The notes beneath the pieces were generated by a model. It was not told the DNA's origin. It was given only the letters and a program-made list of their open reading frames with translations, and searched no databases. Of a stretch of DNA of 64,000 nucleotides, positions 53,526 to 63,175 are shown one piece after another. The stretch is taken from assembly GCF_001620265.1 (NCBI RefSeq), contig NZ_CP012661.1, forward strand, positions 1,178,001-1,242,000, in the 5' to 3' direction. Numbering within the stretch: position 1 is the stretch's first letter; each line of letters starts with the position of its first letter. The translations under genes and the position numbers were made by a program. Source of the DNA: Frigidibacter mobilis (GTDB lineage Bacteria; Pseudomonadota; Alphaproteobacteria; Rhodobacterales; Rhodobacteraceae).

Positions 53526-53856
53526 GGCAGTCTCCGGCTGTGGCGGGATCAGAGCTGATCGTGCAGCATTCATGCGAGGGGCGTGGTTTTCTGCCAGCGG
53601 GCCGGCGCTGCCGGCCGCACGGTCTTCAGCCGCACCACCAGCTTGGTATTGGACGAGCGCAGTTTGAAGCGCCAGCCCGGAAATTCAAGCCTGGGCTGTC
53701 CATGTCGTCGCGCCGCGCTGCCCGGGGCGCGAAGGCGGCGGCACGGGTGATGGCGGCGACGGTCGGCAATGTGGAAGGGGATACCGCCCGAGGCGGGCGG
53801 CGTGGCCCTGCCCCCCCCCCGTGCCGGTTTTGCCGGACGGGGGGGCAGGCGCCGGA
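53526..53856. other. Gene-free region with a G/C-run hairpin
   Basis: No gene is seen. Close to the end of the autokinase gene, CCTGC7 (53807-53817) can pair with G7CAGG (53839-53849); the C-run is 10 long and the spacer holds CCGGTTTTGCCGG. This is likely a transcript end on the minus strand, and the long runs are places where base counts may be wrong. Confidence 0.45.
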
Positions 53857-55989
53857 TCAGTCGTTGTAGTACTTCTTCCCGTAAGAGGCATAGGCACCAT
53901 AGCTGTCGCCATACCCATAGCGCCGCATCCCGGCCGCGTCGATCTGGGTCAGCACCAGGCCCGACACCCGCAGGTTGGCGGTTTCGAACAGCCGCAACGC
54001 CTCGGAGACCTGCGATTTGGACGTCGAGTCCCATTTGACGACGAAGATGATCGCATCGGCCTGCTGGCCGATGATGCGCACATCGGGAACCACCAGCACC
54101 GGAGGCGTGTCGATGATGATGAAGTCATAGATCGCGCGCATCTCGGTGATGAAATTGGCGAAGCTGTCGGAGGAGAACACGTCGGCGGCATTCGCCTTGG
54201 TTGCCTCGCCGATCAGGATGTCGCCGATACGCTCGTCATGGCACACGACCTCATCGAAGCGACTTTCGCCCGAGAGCACTGCCAGCAGGCCACGCTCTTG
54301 ATCGAACTGGAAGTACTGGCCGAACACCCGGCGGCGGATGTCGCCCTCGATCAGCAGCACCCGCTTGCCCATCTGCTTCAGGTTCTGCGCCAGCGCCAGC
54401 GAGGTGGTGGTCTTGCCTTCGCCCGGAATCGCCGAGGTGCTGACGATCACCTGCGGCTGGCTGTCGAGGTTCGACAGCAGCACCGAGGTGCGCAGGTTGC
54501 GCACCGCCTCGGCGGCAGAGGAGGTGGGCTTGGCGTACAGATAGCTGATCACATCGCGGCGCGAGCGCGACGGGATTTGCGGGATCTGCCCCATGACCGT
54601 GCGGCCGGTCATCTCTTCCAGCTCGCGGGCGCTGCGGAAGGTGTTCTGGCTTGCCTCGCGCAGCAGCACGATGCCGGTGCCCAGCATCAGGCCAAGCAGG
54701 CCCGAGATTGCGAGGATCATTGATTTGCGCGGTGCAGAGGGCCCGTTCGGGATCACCGCATCGGACAGCACCCGGCTGTCGGCCTGCTGGATGCCCTGCT
54801 GGACCGAGGTTTCCTTCATCCGGTTGAGGAAATATTCATAGATCAACCTGCTGGATTCCGCTTCGCGGGTGTACTGCTGCAGCGTAATCAGGTCGGCGGA
54901 TTGCCGTTCGATTTGCGCCTCGAACTCGGCAAGACCGGCGCGCAGCGAGCTGAGCTGATCGGTTGAACGGGTCGCCTCCAGCTCCGCACGGGCAAGGATC
55001 TGCTCGAAACGCAGATCGAAGCTGCGGGTATCTTCAGGGGTAAGGTTGCCGCCGCTTTCCTGCAGCAGGCGCTTCAGCACGGCATCGTCCGATACCTCTG
55101 CCTGCGCGGCCCGGTCGGTGGCGCCCCGCAGCGCCTCGACGCGCTGCTGCAGGGCTGCGCTCTGCGATTCGGAGGAGGACGTGCGCTCGCGCAAGTCTTT
55201 CGCCTGCCGGTCGAGTGCCAGAAGTGTCTTTTCGTCGACCAACTGGACCGAAGCGCGGAAATCCTGCAACCGTCCCTCTGCCGCCTCAAGCGTGGCTTGC
55301 AGCTCGATCACCCGCGCCGACAGCCAGTCTGTGGCCTGCTCGGTCGCATCGAACTTCACCTGAAGCTGCTCAAGGATATAGAGTTCGGCGATGGTATCGG
55401 CGATGAGGACTGATTTGATCGGGCTTTCTGTCTCGACGCTGATCTGGAATACGAGGCTGTTTGGCACGTTGCGGATCGTGGTCTTGTCCAGAAGCTCGGA
55501 AACAACGCTGTCCATCATGCGCTTTTGCGCAATATCGGGCTCTGCAACACCATGCGAGCGCGCCGGCAGAATCGAACGGACGGCAGCCTTCACACGCGCT
55601 ATCGTGCCTGGTTCGCGCAAGTCTCCGTTGAATTCCGGGTCAGCGCTCAGGTTCAGCTTTTCCACCACCTTTCGCATCAGGCTCCGGGCGCGCAGCACCT
55701 CGACTTCCGTACTGACGACGGTGCTGTCGCCGCTAAGGCCCCCAAGCACCCCTTCAAGGCCGGAAACCTGCTCTTCGCGGGTATCTAGGATCACGACCGA
55801 GGTCGATTGGAACCGGGGCGTTGCGGCGACATAGGCATAATACCCGCCGATCAGTACCGCGATGACCGTGCAAACTGAGATCAGGAGCTTGCCGCGCCAA
55901 AGGGTTCCGAAAAGCGTTGCAATGTTGATGACGTCATCATCGGCGGCTTGCGCGGATGCTGTCTGAACCTTCGCGGGATTGTGAAGCAT
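53857..55989 (-). CDS. Polysaccharide biosynthesis tyrosine autokinase (Wzc/ExoP-like)
   Basis: This 710-residue inner-membrane protein controls chain length and export of a surface polysaccharide. It has two membrane helices (LLISVCTVIAVLIGGYYAYV at about residues 35-54 and MILAISGLLGLMLGTGIVLL at about 443-462) around a periplasmic Wzz domain with coiled coils. The cytoplasmic BY-kinase domain has Walker A STSAIPGEGKTTTSLAL, A' LLIEGDIRR and Walker B DFIIIDTPPV. The C-terminus is a Tyr cluster (RRYGYGDSYGAYASYGKKYY), the autophosphorylation sites. Confidence 0.93.
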   Translation of the reverse strand: MLHNPAKVQTASAQAADDDVINIATLFGTLWRGKLLISVCTVIAVLIGGYYAYVAATPRFQSTSVVILDTREEQVSGLEGVLGGLSGDSTVVSTEVEVLRARSLMRKVVEKLNLSADPEFNGDLREPGTIARVKAAVRSILPARSHGVAEPDIAQKRMMDSVVSELLDKTTIRNVPNSLVFQISVETESPIKSVLIADTIAELYILEQLQVKFDATEQATDWLSARVIELQATLEAAEGRLQDFRASVQLVDEKTLLALDRQAKDLRERTSSSESQSAALQQRVEALRGATDRAAQAEVSDDAVLKRLLQESGGNLTPEDTRSFDLRFEQILARAELEATRSTDQLSSLRAGLAEFEAQIERQSADLITLQQYTREAESSRLIYEYFLNRMKETSVQQGIQQADSRVLSDAVIPNGPSAPRKSMILAISGLLGLMLGTGIVLLREASQNTFRSARELEEMTGRTVMGQIPQIPSRSRRDVISYLYAKPTSSAAEAVRNLRTSVLLSNLDSQPQVIVSTSAIPGEGKTTTSLALAQNLKQMGKRVLLIEGDIRRRVFGQYFQFDQERGLLAVLSGESRFDEVVCHDERIGDILIGEATKANAADVFSSDSFANFITEMRAIYDFIIIDTPPVLVVPDVRIIGQQADAIIFVVKWDSTSKSQVSEALRLFETANLRVSGLVLTQIDAAGMRRYGYGDSYGAYASYGKKYYND

Positions 55990-56002
55990 AAGGGACCCTT
56001 AT
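55988..56002. promoter_or_regulatory. Palindrome at the start codon of the autokinase gene
   Basis: ATAAGGG-A-CCCTTAT is a perfect 7-1-7 palindrome that includes the AAGGG ribosome site and touches the ATG at 55989. A hairpin or bound protein here could restrict translation of the autokinase. Confidence 0.4.
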
Positions 56003-56545
56003 TGACGTGGCGGCGATGGCCCCTGGACGCTTTGGTGCCGAATTCGGGACGTTCTAACCTATTCTACCACTATACGCGCCAAGGGATAACCGAGATTCTG
56101 GGCAGCGCAAAGCACGATGTTGCAGCGCAGAAAACTCAGTGGTGATTTTCCGCGCAGCGTGGTCGCCCGGCGGTGACTGGGCCGTGCGGCGGCGCGCGCA
56201 GGGCTGAGTTGCGAAGGTGTGACGCCGTATGGCAACAGCGGGCTGCGGCGGATCTGTTTGCAACTGCAGCATTTTTTCGGTGGGTGGGTTGGTCAAGGGC
56301 AAGGCCCAAGCCGCCCGCTTGCCGCTGCCCACCCTCAAAATTCCTCGGGCTCCCCTGTCGCGGCGCTTGACGGCGGGGCACGGCATCGGCTTCATTGTCT
56401 GACAAATGGACGAAGGTGACGAGTCCCGCGGCCGAATCCTGCGCAAGGCGCGGGTGGGTGTGGGTACGATGCCGGGTTCGACGGCTGCTTCGGGGAGGGA
56501 GCGGCGATCAGGGGGGCGCAGGAAGATGTGCAGGGGCGTCATCGC
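56003..56545. other. Gene-free region between the autokinase and liv operon
   Basis: About 540 bases with no credible coding frame on either strand. It should hold the divergent promoters of the polysaccharide gene and of the liv operon. I see an ATTTTTTCGG run at about 56271-56280 but no hairpin of note and no recognised regulator site. Confidence 0.5.
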
Positions 56546-57394
56546 ATGAGGGCGGACGAATCGACCGCGCGGCAGTGCGCCGCCACGCTGAGCGTGGAGG
56601 GGCTGACTCTGGCCTTTGGCGGGCTGAGGGCGCTTGGCAATGCGTCGTTCAAGGCCGAGGCCGGGTCGATCCACGCGCTGATCGGCCCGAACGGTGCCGG
56701 CAAGACCTCGATGTTCAACTGCATCTCGGGCTTCTACCGGCCCGCGCAGGGCGTAATCTTGCTGGACGGGCAGGACATCAGCGGGTTGCGGCCCCCGGCG
56801 CGGGCGAAGCTGGGCCTTGCGCGGTCGTTCCAGAACATCGCGCTGTTCCGCGGCATGTCGGTGCTCGACAACATCAAGCTCGGCCGCCACGCGCACATGC
56901 GCACCAACCTGCTGCAGGCGCTGATCTATGCTGGCCCCGCCGCGCGCGAGGAAGAGGCTTTGCGGGCCGAGGTCGAAGAGCGGATCATCGACTTCCTCGA
57001 GATCGACCACATCCGGCACAAGCCGGTCTCGGTGCTGTCCTACGGGCTACAGAAGCGGGTGGAACTGGCGCGGGCGCTGGCGATGCAGCCGCGGATGCTG
57101 ATGCTGGACGAACCCGTCGCCGGCATGAACCGCGAGGAAACCGAGGACATGGCCCGCTTCATCCTGGATGTGAAAGAGGAATGGGGGGTCACGATCCTGA
57201 TGGTCGAGCATGACATGGGGCTGGTGATGGATATCTCCGACCGGGTGACGGTGCTGAACTTCGGCCAGGTGATCGCCGACGGGCTGCCGGCCGAGGTACA
57301 GGCCGATCCGCATGTGGCCGAGGCCTATCTGGGCAGCGGCGATCCGGCGGCGCTGATGCGGCGGCTGGCGGCCGAGGCGGGAGCATGCGCATGA
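56546..57394 (+). CDS. Branched-chain-amino-acid-type ABC transporter ATP-binding protein (LivG-like)
   Basis: This 282-residue ATPase has Walker A GPNGAGKTSMFN, Q-loop LARSFQNIALFRGMSV, signature LSYGLQKRVELARAL, Walker B LMLDEPVAGMN and H-loop MVEHDMGLVMDISDRV. It is the first gene of a five-gene hydrophobic amino acid/carboxylate importer operon; the coupled acyl-CoA genes downstream suggest the substrate is an organic acid. The ATG at 56546 is preferred to a GTG at 56528. It overlaps the permease gene by 10 bases. Confidence 0.9.
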   Translation: MRADESTARQCAATLSVEGLTLAFGGLRALGNASFKAEAGSIHALIGPNGAGKTSMFNCISGFYRPAQGVILLDGQDISGLRPPARAKLGLARSFQNIALFRGMSVLDNIKLGRHAHMRTNLLQALIYAGPAAREEEALRAEVEERIIDFLEIDHIRHKPVSVLSYGLQKRVELARALAMQPRMLMLDEPVAGMNREETEDMARFILDVKEEWGVTILMVEHDMGLVMDISDRVTVLNFGQVIADGLPAEVQADPHVAEAYLGSGDPAALMRRLAAEAGACA

Positions 57395-58272
57395 TCGATC
57401 TGCTGTTCTTGCTGGAAGTGTCGCTGGCGGGCCTTGGATCGGGCGCGCTGCTGTCGCTGACCGCGCTGGCCTTCGTGCTGATCTACAAGGCGACGCGGGT
57501 CATCAACCTCGCGGTGGGCGAGATCCTGATGCTGGGCAGCTACCTGTTCTTCGCGTTTGCCGCCGGGATGGGCCTGCCCGTGTGGCTGGCGCTGCCGCTG
57601 GCGGTGGCAGGCGGCGCGCTGACCGGCGCAGTGGTGGAACGCGGGCTGATACGGCCGATGCTGGGCGAAAGCCCGATCTCGGTATTCATGGTCACGGTCG
57701 GTCTCGGCTCGGTGCTGATCGGGCTGGTGGAGCTGGTCTGGGGCACCGATCCGCGCAGCCTGCCGCCCTTCATCGCCAACACCCCGGTATTCCTGGGCGA
57801 GGCCTATGTGTCGCGCAAGATTCTGGTGGCGTTCCTGGTCGCGGCGGCGGTGATGGGGGCCTTCATGCTGCTGTTCCGCTACTGGCGCGGCGGAGTCGCG
57901 CTGCGCGCCACCGCCACCGACCAGGCGGCGGCCTATTCGTGCGGCATCAATGTGCCGGGCGTCTTCTCGGTGGCCTGGACGGTGGGCTGCGGCATTGCTG
58001 CGGGGGCGGGGGTGCTGCTGGGGGCGATCGGCGGCATCTCGCCCTCGATGGGGGTCTTCGGGCTGTCGGCGCTGGTGGTGGTGATCGTCGGCGGGCTCGA
58101 TTCCATCCTCGGCGCGCTGATCGGCGGGCTGGCGCTGGGGCTGATCCAGTCCTGGGCTGGCACCTATCTTGGCGGCGAGTATCAAGGCGTCGTCACCTTC
58201 GGGCTGCTGATCGTCGCGCTGATGATCCGCCCCTACGGCCTGTTCGGCACCCATGAGATCGAGAGGCTGTAG
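57385..58272 (+). CDS. Branched-chain-type ABC transporter permease (LivH-like)
   Basis: This 295-residue inner-membrane permease has about eight hydrophobic helices and the LivH patterns LTALAFVLIYKATRVINLAVGE near the N-terminus, ATATDQAAAYSCGINV in the cytoplasmic coupling loop, and VVVIVGGLDSILGALIGGLA near the C-terminus. It directly joins the second permease gene with no gap. Confidence 0.9.
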   Translation: MRMIDLLFLLEVSLAGLGSGALLSLTALAFVLIYKATRVINLAVGEILMLGSYLFFAFAAGMGLPVWLALPLAVAGGALTGAVVERGLIRPMLGESPISVFMVTVGLGSVLIGLVELVWGTDPRSLPPFIANTPVFLGEAYVSRKILVAFLVAAAVMGAFMLLFRYWRGGVALRATATDQAAAYSCGINVPGVFSVAWTVGCGIAAGAGVLLGAIGGISPSMGVFGLSALVVVIVGGLDSILGALIGGLALGLIQSWAGTYLGGEYQGVVTFGLLIVALMIRPYGLFGTHEIERL

Positions 58273-59316
58273 ATGATTATCGGAACCGCCAAGGAAACCT
58301 ACCGCGCCGATGCAGCCTTGCTGACCACCCAGCCGCAGCGGGTCTGGATGGCGATCTTCCTGGCCGCGCTGCTGGGGCTGCCCTTCGTGCTGAACGCCTA
58401 CTGGCTGTATCTGGTCTGCCTGGCGATGATAAATGTCGGCGCGGCGACCGGGCTGAACATCCTGACCGGCTATACCGGGCTGGTCAGCCTGGGGCAGGCA
58501 GCGTTCATGGCAGTGGGCGCCTATACCGTCGCCTGGCTGGAGCGCGAGGCGGGCACGCCGATGCTGGTGAACCTTGCCGCCGCGGGCGCGGTCGCCGCCG
58601 CCGTGGGGGTGCTGGTCGGCATTCCCAGCCTGCGGGTCAAGGGCCTGTACCTCGCTATCGCCACCATCGCCGCGTCGTTCATCCTACACTTCGTCTTCGT
58701 CCACTGGGTGCCGGTCACCGGCGGCGCCAGCGGCATCAACGTGCCGCCCGCCAGCGTCTTCGGGGTCGAACTGGTGACCTATTTCCGGCTCTACTGGGTG
58801 ATCCTGCCGGTAACGGCGCTGATGGTGCTGGGAGCGGCGAACCTGTTCCGCACCCGCATTGGCCGCGCCTTCATCGCCGTGCGCGACCGCGACATCTCGG
58901 CTGAGGTGCTGGGGATCCCGCTCTTGCACTACAAGCTGATGAGCTTTGGCATCGCCTCGTTCTACGCCGGGGTCTCGGGCGGGCTCTGGGCCTATTTCTT
59001 CCGGGTGGTCACGCCGGAAAGCTTCCCGTTCCTCGCCTCGGTCTTCCTGCTGGCGGCCATCATCGTCGGGGGCATGGGCACGATCCTTGGCGGGATTGTC
59101 GGCGCGATCTTCATGACGCTGGCACCCGAGATGCTGCGCTTCGTGGTGGAATGGGTCAGCCCCTGGGTGCCCAATGCCGGCACGCTGCTCTCGCCACTGC
59201 GCACCGTGGTGTTCGGCGCGATGATCGTGGGCTTTCTGGTGTTCGAGCCGCAGGGCATCGCCGAGATCGTGGAGAGGATCCGGCGCTATTTCCGGCTTTG
59301 GCCGTTCCGAACCTGA
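58273..59316 (+). CDS. Branched-chain-type ABC transporter permease (LivM-like)
   Basis: This 347-residue permease has the LivM features: NILTGYTGLVSLGQAAFMAV in an early helix, LRVKGLYLAIATIAASFIL, the coupling loop FIAVRDRDISAEVLGIPLL, and VGGMGTILGGIVGAIFM near the C-terminus. It begins right after the preceding stop, so it is translationally linked. Together with the LivH-like protein it forms the membrane channel. Confidence 0.9.
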   Translation: MIIGTAKETYRADAALLTTQPQRVWMAIFLAALLGLPFVLNAYWLYLVCLAMINVGAATGLNILTGYTGLVSLGQAAFMAVGAYTVAWLEREAGTPMLVNLAAAGAVAAAVGVLVGIPSLRVKGLYLAIATIAASFILHFVFVHWVPVTGGASGINVPPASVFGVELVTYFRLYWVILPVTALMVLGAANLFRTRIGRAFIAVRDRDISAEVLGIPLLHYKLMSFGIASFYAGVSGGLWAYFFRVVTPESFPFLASVFLLAAIIVGGMGTILGGIVGAIFMTLAPEMLRFVVEWVSPWVPNAGTLLSPLRTVVFGAMIVGFLVFEPQGIAEIVERIRRYFRLWPFRT

Positions 59317-59348
59317 CACGACACGACCATACATGGGAGGAGAACCGC

Positions 59349-60524
59349 ATGTTTGCACTGACAAGACGGCGCGTCACCGGGCTGATGGCCGGGGTGGCGC
59401 TGGTCGCGGGACTTGGCGCGGCGCAGGCGCAGGAGGACGATATCGTCATCGGCGGGTCGATTCCGCTGACTGGCGTCTTCGCCTTTGCCGGGGTGGCGAT
59501 CGAGGCCGGGATGCAGGACTATATCAAGACGGTGAACGAGACCGGGGGCATCGGCGGGCGCAACCTGCGGCTGGCCTATGAGGATACCGGCTACAAGGTC
59601 GATCAATCCGTCGCGGTGTTCAACAAGCTGACCAGCCAGGACGAGATCCACCTCTACTATGGCGACTCCACCGGCTTCGCCAAGACCATCGCGCCAGAAC
59701 TGAACCGCATGGGCGGCATGATAATGGGCGGCGCCTCCTTTGCGTCGGAACTGAACGACCCGGCGGAACATCCCTATATGTTCATGGCGGGTCCCGACTA
59801 TTCCGAGATGATCGCGATCTTGATGGAATACATCGCAAAGAACACCCCCGGCGCACGTATCGTGCTGGTCAACTCCGACACCGAATTCGGCCGCGACCCG
59901 ATTGAAAGCTCGCGGGCCAAGGCCGCGGAGCTGGGGCTGCAGATCGTCGAGGAGATCATCACCCCGCCAACCGCCGTCGATGTCTCGACCGAGGTGCTGA
60001 AGCTGCGCCGCGCCCGCCCCGACTATACCATCTTCCACGGCTATGTGCTGGCACCGCTGCCCGAGTTCATGACCCAGGCCCAGCAACTGGGGCTGGAGAC
60101 GAAGTTCATGGGCACCTTCTGGTCGATGGACAGCTCTATCTGGGACAGCGTGGGCGAGCCTGCTGACGGCTTCATGGGGGTGATGCCCTACCGCTATTAC
60201 TATGACGAGGAAGCGGATGCGCCGACGATGGCGAAGATCCGCGAGATGCGGCCCACCTATCAGGCCACCGGCTACATGCAGGGCTACCTGTCGGCGATGC
60301 TGATGGCGGAATCCGCGCGCCGGGTGCTGGAGGCGGGGAAGGAGCTGACCGGCACCAACCTCAAGGCCGCGATGAACACGATTCAGGATTTCGATACCGG
60401 CGGGTTGATCGGCATCCCGATCTCCATTCCCGGCAATTCGGTGCCGGTGGGCCGCGTCTACCAGTACAGCGCGGCCGAAAAGAAGATGCTGCCGGTCTCT
60501 GACTGGATCACCGTGACGGAATGA
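59349..60524 (+). CDS. ABC transporter substrate-binding protein (LivK-like)
   Basis: This 391-residue periplasmic binding protein has a signal peptide (MFALTRRRVTGLMAGVALVA through GAAQAQ) and a type I periplasmic fold: DIVIGGSIPLTGVFAFAGVA near the N-terminus, NETGGIGGRNLRLAYEDTGY, and a C-terminal hinge region ending KMLPVSDWITVTE. A GGAGGAG lies before the ATG. It delivers the substrate to the two permeases. The ligand pocket cannot be read from sequence; adjacent acyl-CoA genes favour a carboxylic acid. Confidence 0.9.
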   Translation: MFALTRRRVTGLMAGVALVAGLGAAQAQEDDIVIGGSIPLTGVFAFAGVAIEAGMQDYIKTVNETGGIGGRNLRLAYEDTGYKVDQSVAVFNKLTSQDEIHLYYGDSTGFAKTIAPELNRMGGMIMGGASFASELNDPAEHPYMFMAGPDYSEMIAILMEYIAKNTPGARIVLVNSDTEFGRDPIESSRAKAAELGLQIVEEIITPPTAVDVSTEVLKLRRARPDYTIFHGYVLAPLPEFMTQAQQLGLETKFMGTFWSMDSSIWDSVGEPADGFMGVMPYRYYYDEEADAPTMAKIREMRPTYQATGYMQGYLSAMLMAESARRVLEAGKELTGTNLKAAMNTIQDFDTGGLIGIPISIPGNSVPVGRVYQYSAAEKKMLPVSDWITVTE

Positions 60525-61339
60525 CCGACATGGCCGCGGACACCATCCTCGAGATCGAGAATATCGAGGTCATCTACAACAACTCCGTGCAAGTGCTTCG
60601 CGGCCTGTCGCTTCGGGTGTCGCGGGGCCAGGTGGTCACGCTGCTTGGCTCCAACGGCGCCGGAAAATCCACCACGCTCAAGGCGATCTCGCGCCTGCTG
60701 ACGCTTGAGAATGGCGAGCTGACCTCGGGGCGGATCCTGTTCGACGGCAAGGATACTGCGGGCGAGGCGCCGCATCAGCTGGTGCGGCGCGGGCTCTTTC
60801 ACGTGATGGAGGGGCGGCGGGTCTTTGGCGACCTGACGGTCGAGGAAAACCTGACCGCCGCCACCTTCGCCCTGTCGGGGCGGGGCGCGCGGCACGGTGG
60901 CTTCGATCAGGTCTACAGCTACTTCCCGCGCCTGCATGAACGCCGCCACGCCCGCGCCGGCTATCTGTCGGGGGGCGAGCAGCAGATGCTGGCCATCGGC
61001 CGCGCGCTGATCGCGCAGCCCTCGCTGATCTTGCTGGACGAGCCCTCGCTTGGCCTCTCGCCGCGGCTGGTTGAGGAGATTTTCACCATCATCGCGCGGA
61101 TCAACCGCGAAACCGGAGTGTCGATGCTGCTGGTTGAACAGAACGCCGCGGTGGCCTTTGCCATCGCCCATTACGGCTACATCATGGAAATGGGCAAGAT
61201 CCAGCTGGACGGACCCACCGCGCGGCTGATGGCCGATCAGGACGTGCGCGAATTCTACCTTGGCCATGCCGGCCCAGGGGGTGAGCGCAGCTACCGAGAC
61301 ATCAAGCATTACAAGCGCCGCAAGCGGTGGCTGTCGTGA
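60521..61339 (+). CDS. Branched-chain-type ABC transporter ATP-binding protein (LivF-like)
   Basis: This 272-residue ATPase has Walker A GSNGAGKSTTLKAI, signature LSGGEQQMLAIGRAL, Walker B LILLDEPSLGLSP and H-loop LVEQNAAVAFAIA, the last two typical of LivF. It overlaps the binding-protein gene by 4 bases (ATGA). A basic C-terminal extension (RSYRDIKHYKRRKRWLS) is longer than in classical LivF and is common in importers linked to acyl-CoA ligases. Confidence 0.9.
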   Translation: MTDMAADTILEIENIEVIYNNSVQVLRGLSLRVSRGQVVTLLGSNGAGKSTTLKAISRLLTLENGELTSGRILFDGKDTAGEAPHQLVRRGLFHVMEGRRVFGDLTVEENLTAATFALSGRGARHGGFDQVYSYFPRLHERRHARAGYLSGGEQQMLAIGRALIAQPSLILLDEPSLGLSPRLVEEIFTIIARINRETGVSMLLVEQNAAVAFAIAHYGYIMEMGKIQLDGPTARLMADQDVREFYLGHAGPGGERSYRDIKHYKRRKRWLS

Positions 61340-61350
61340 GGCAAGGCCAG

Positions 61351-63159
61351 ATGATCCCCGATCTTCCCGACCTGACCCTGCCGCAGATGCTGCGTGCGCA
61401 GGCGCAGCGCACGCCCGCCCGTACTGCGATCCGGCAAAAGGACTTCGGCATCTGGCGGCCCTGCAACTGGCAGGACTATTTCGCGCGGGCCTGCGATCTG
61501 GCGCATGGCTTGCGGGCCATCGGCGTGCCCGAAGGCGGGCATGTGGCGATCCTGTCCGAGAACCGCATCGAATGGGTGCTAGCGCAGCTTGGCGCCAATT
61601 GCGCCGGGGCGGTGGTGGTTGGCGTCTACCCCACCAGCCCGGCGGGTGAGGTCGCCTATGTCCTGGGCCATTCCGATGCCCAGGTGGTGATCTGCGAGGA
61701 TCAGGAGCAGGTGGACAAGGTGCTGGACCGCCAGGCCGAGCTGCCGGGTTTGGTGCGGATCGTGGTGATCGAGACCAAGGGGATGCGCGCCTATCCCGAT
61801 GGCGCGGTCATCAGCTTCGCGGAGCTGGAACGGTTGGGCCGCGCTCACCGTGCCGGAGAGCCGGAGATGGTGGACGCCGTGCTGGCTCGGCAGACGCTGG
61901 CCGATGTGGCGCTGATGATCTACACCTCGGGCTCCACCGGCAAGCCCAAGGGCGCGATGCTCGGCTACTGCAACCTGCGCGCGCAGGCGGTGGCGATCGG
62001 CGGGATGCTGGGGCTGACCGCCTCGGACACGCACCTGTCCTACCTGCCGCTGTGCCATGTGGCCGAACAGATGACTACGGTGATGGCCCCGATCTACCTG
62101 GGCAGCACCATCAACTTCGGCGAGTCGATCCGCACCGTGCAGGAGGATTTGCGCGAGGTGGCACCCTCCACCTTCCTTGGCGTGCCGCGGATCTGGGAGA
62201 AGCTGCATTCCGCCATCCATATCCGCATGCTGGAGGCAGGGGGCTATCGTCGCGCGCTTTATGACTGGGCGCTGGCGGCCTGTGCGCCCTTTGCCAATCT
62301 GCCCGCCGGGCAGCGCAGCCTTGGCCAGCGGCTGACCTTCCTCTTCTGGTATCTGCTCGTCTTCCGCGCGCTGCAGAACTACATCGGCCTGCGCCGGGCG
62401 CGGGTGGCGATGACAGGCGCCGCGCCGATCTCGCCGCGCATCGTCGCCTATTTCCGTACCATCGGCGTGCCGCTGGTCGAGGTCTACGGCGCCACCGAAA
62501 CCTCGGGCATGGCGCTTGGCCAGCGGCTTTCGCGGCTCGATCCCGGCTCTGTGGGCGAGGTGATCGCCAATGCCGAGGCGCGGGTGGGCGAACATGGCGA
62601 GCTGCAATTGCGCGGCGAGACGATCTTTGCCGGCTATTACAAGAACGACGCCGCCACCGCCGCCGCGTTGCGGGACGGCTGGCTGCATACCGGCGACGTG
62701 GTCGAGGAAAAGGACGGCCAGTTCCGCATCGTCGACCGGCTGAAGGACATCATGATTACCGCGGGCGGCAAGAACCTCAGCCCGTCCGAGATCGAGAACA
62801 CGGTGAAGGGTAGCCCCTATATCAAGGAGTGCATCGTCATCGGCGAGCGGCGCAAATACGTGTCCGCCCTGATCCAGGTGGATTTCGAGACGGTGGGGCG
62901 ATGGGCCGAGGAGGCCGGCATCACCTTCACCACCTTCCGCAATCTGGTGGAGCGCCCCGAACTACGCGCACTGATCGAGGCCGAGATCGCGGCGGCCAAT
63001 GCCGAACTTGCCGCGGTCTCGCATATCCGGCGCTTTCATCTGCTGACCAAGGAGCTGGATCACGACGATGACGAGGTGACGGCCACGATGAAGGTGCGCC
63101 GGTCCAACATCGCGCAGAAATACGCCACCGAGATCGAAGCGCTTTACCCCGCCGGCTGA
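61351..63159 (+). CDS. AMP-dependent acyl-CoA synthetase (long-chain FadD-type)
   Basis: This 602-residue ligase activates a carboxylic acid to its CoA thioester with ATP. The P-loop is MIYTSGSTGKPKGAML, followed by the A5 motif VEVYGATETSGMALG, the A7 motif LHTGDVVEEKDGQFRIVDRL, and the A8/A10-region lysine area KDIMITAGGKNLSPSEIENT. The size and YLPLCHVAEQ resemble long-chain ligases. The ATG at 61351 is preferred, with GAGGCAAGG upstream; a GTG at 61336 overlapping the livF stop is possible. It lies in the operon after livF. Confidence 0.9.
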   Translation: MIPDLPDLTLPQMLRAQAQRTPARTAIRQKDFGIWRPCNWQDYFARACDLAHGLRAIGVPEGGHVAILSENRIEWVLAQLGANCAGAVVVGVYPTSPAGEVAYVLGHSDAQVVICEDQEQVDKVLDRQAELPGLVRIVVIETKGMRAYPDGAVISFAELERLGRAHRAGEPEMVDAVLARQTLADVALMIYTSGSTGKPKGAMLGYCNLRAQAVAIGGMLGLTASDTHLSYLPLCHVAEQMTTVMAPIYLGSTINFGESIRTVQEDLREVAPSTFLGVPRIWEKLHSAIHIRMLEAGGYRRALYDWALAACAPFANLPAGQRSLGQRLTFLFWYLLVFRALQNYIGLRRARVAMTGAAPISPRIVAYFRTIGVPLVEVYGATETSGMALGQRLSRLDPGSVGEVIANAEARVGEHGELQLRGETIFAGYYKNDAATAAALRDGWLHTGDVVEEKDGQFRIVDRLKDIMITAGGKNLSPSEIENTVKGSPYIKECIVIGERRKYVSALIQVDFETVGRWAEEAGITFTTFRNLVERPELRALIEAEIAAANAELAAVSHIRRFHLLTKELDHDDDEVTATMKVRRSNIAQKYATEIEALYPAG

Positions 63160-63175
63160 CAGTCAGGAGCAACCC

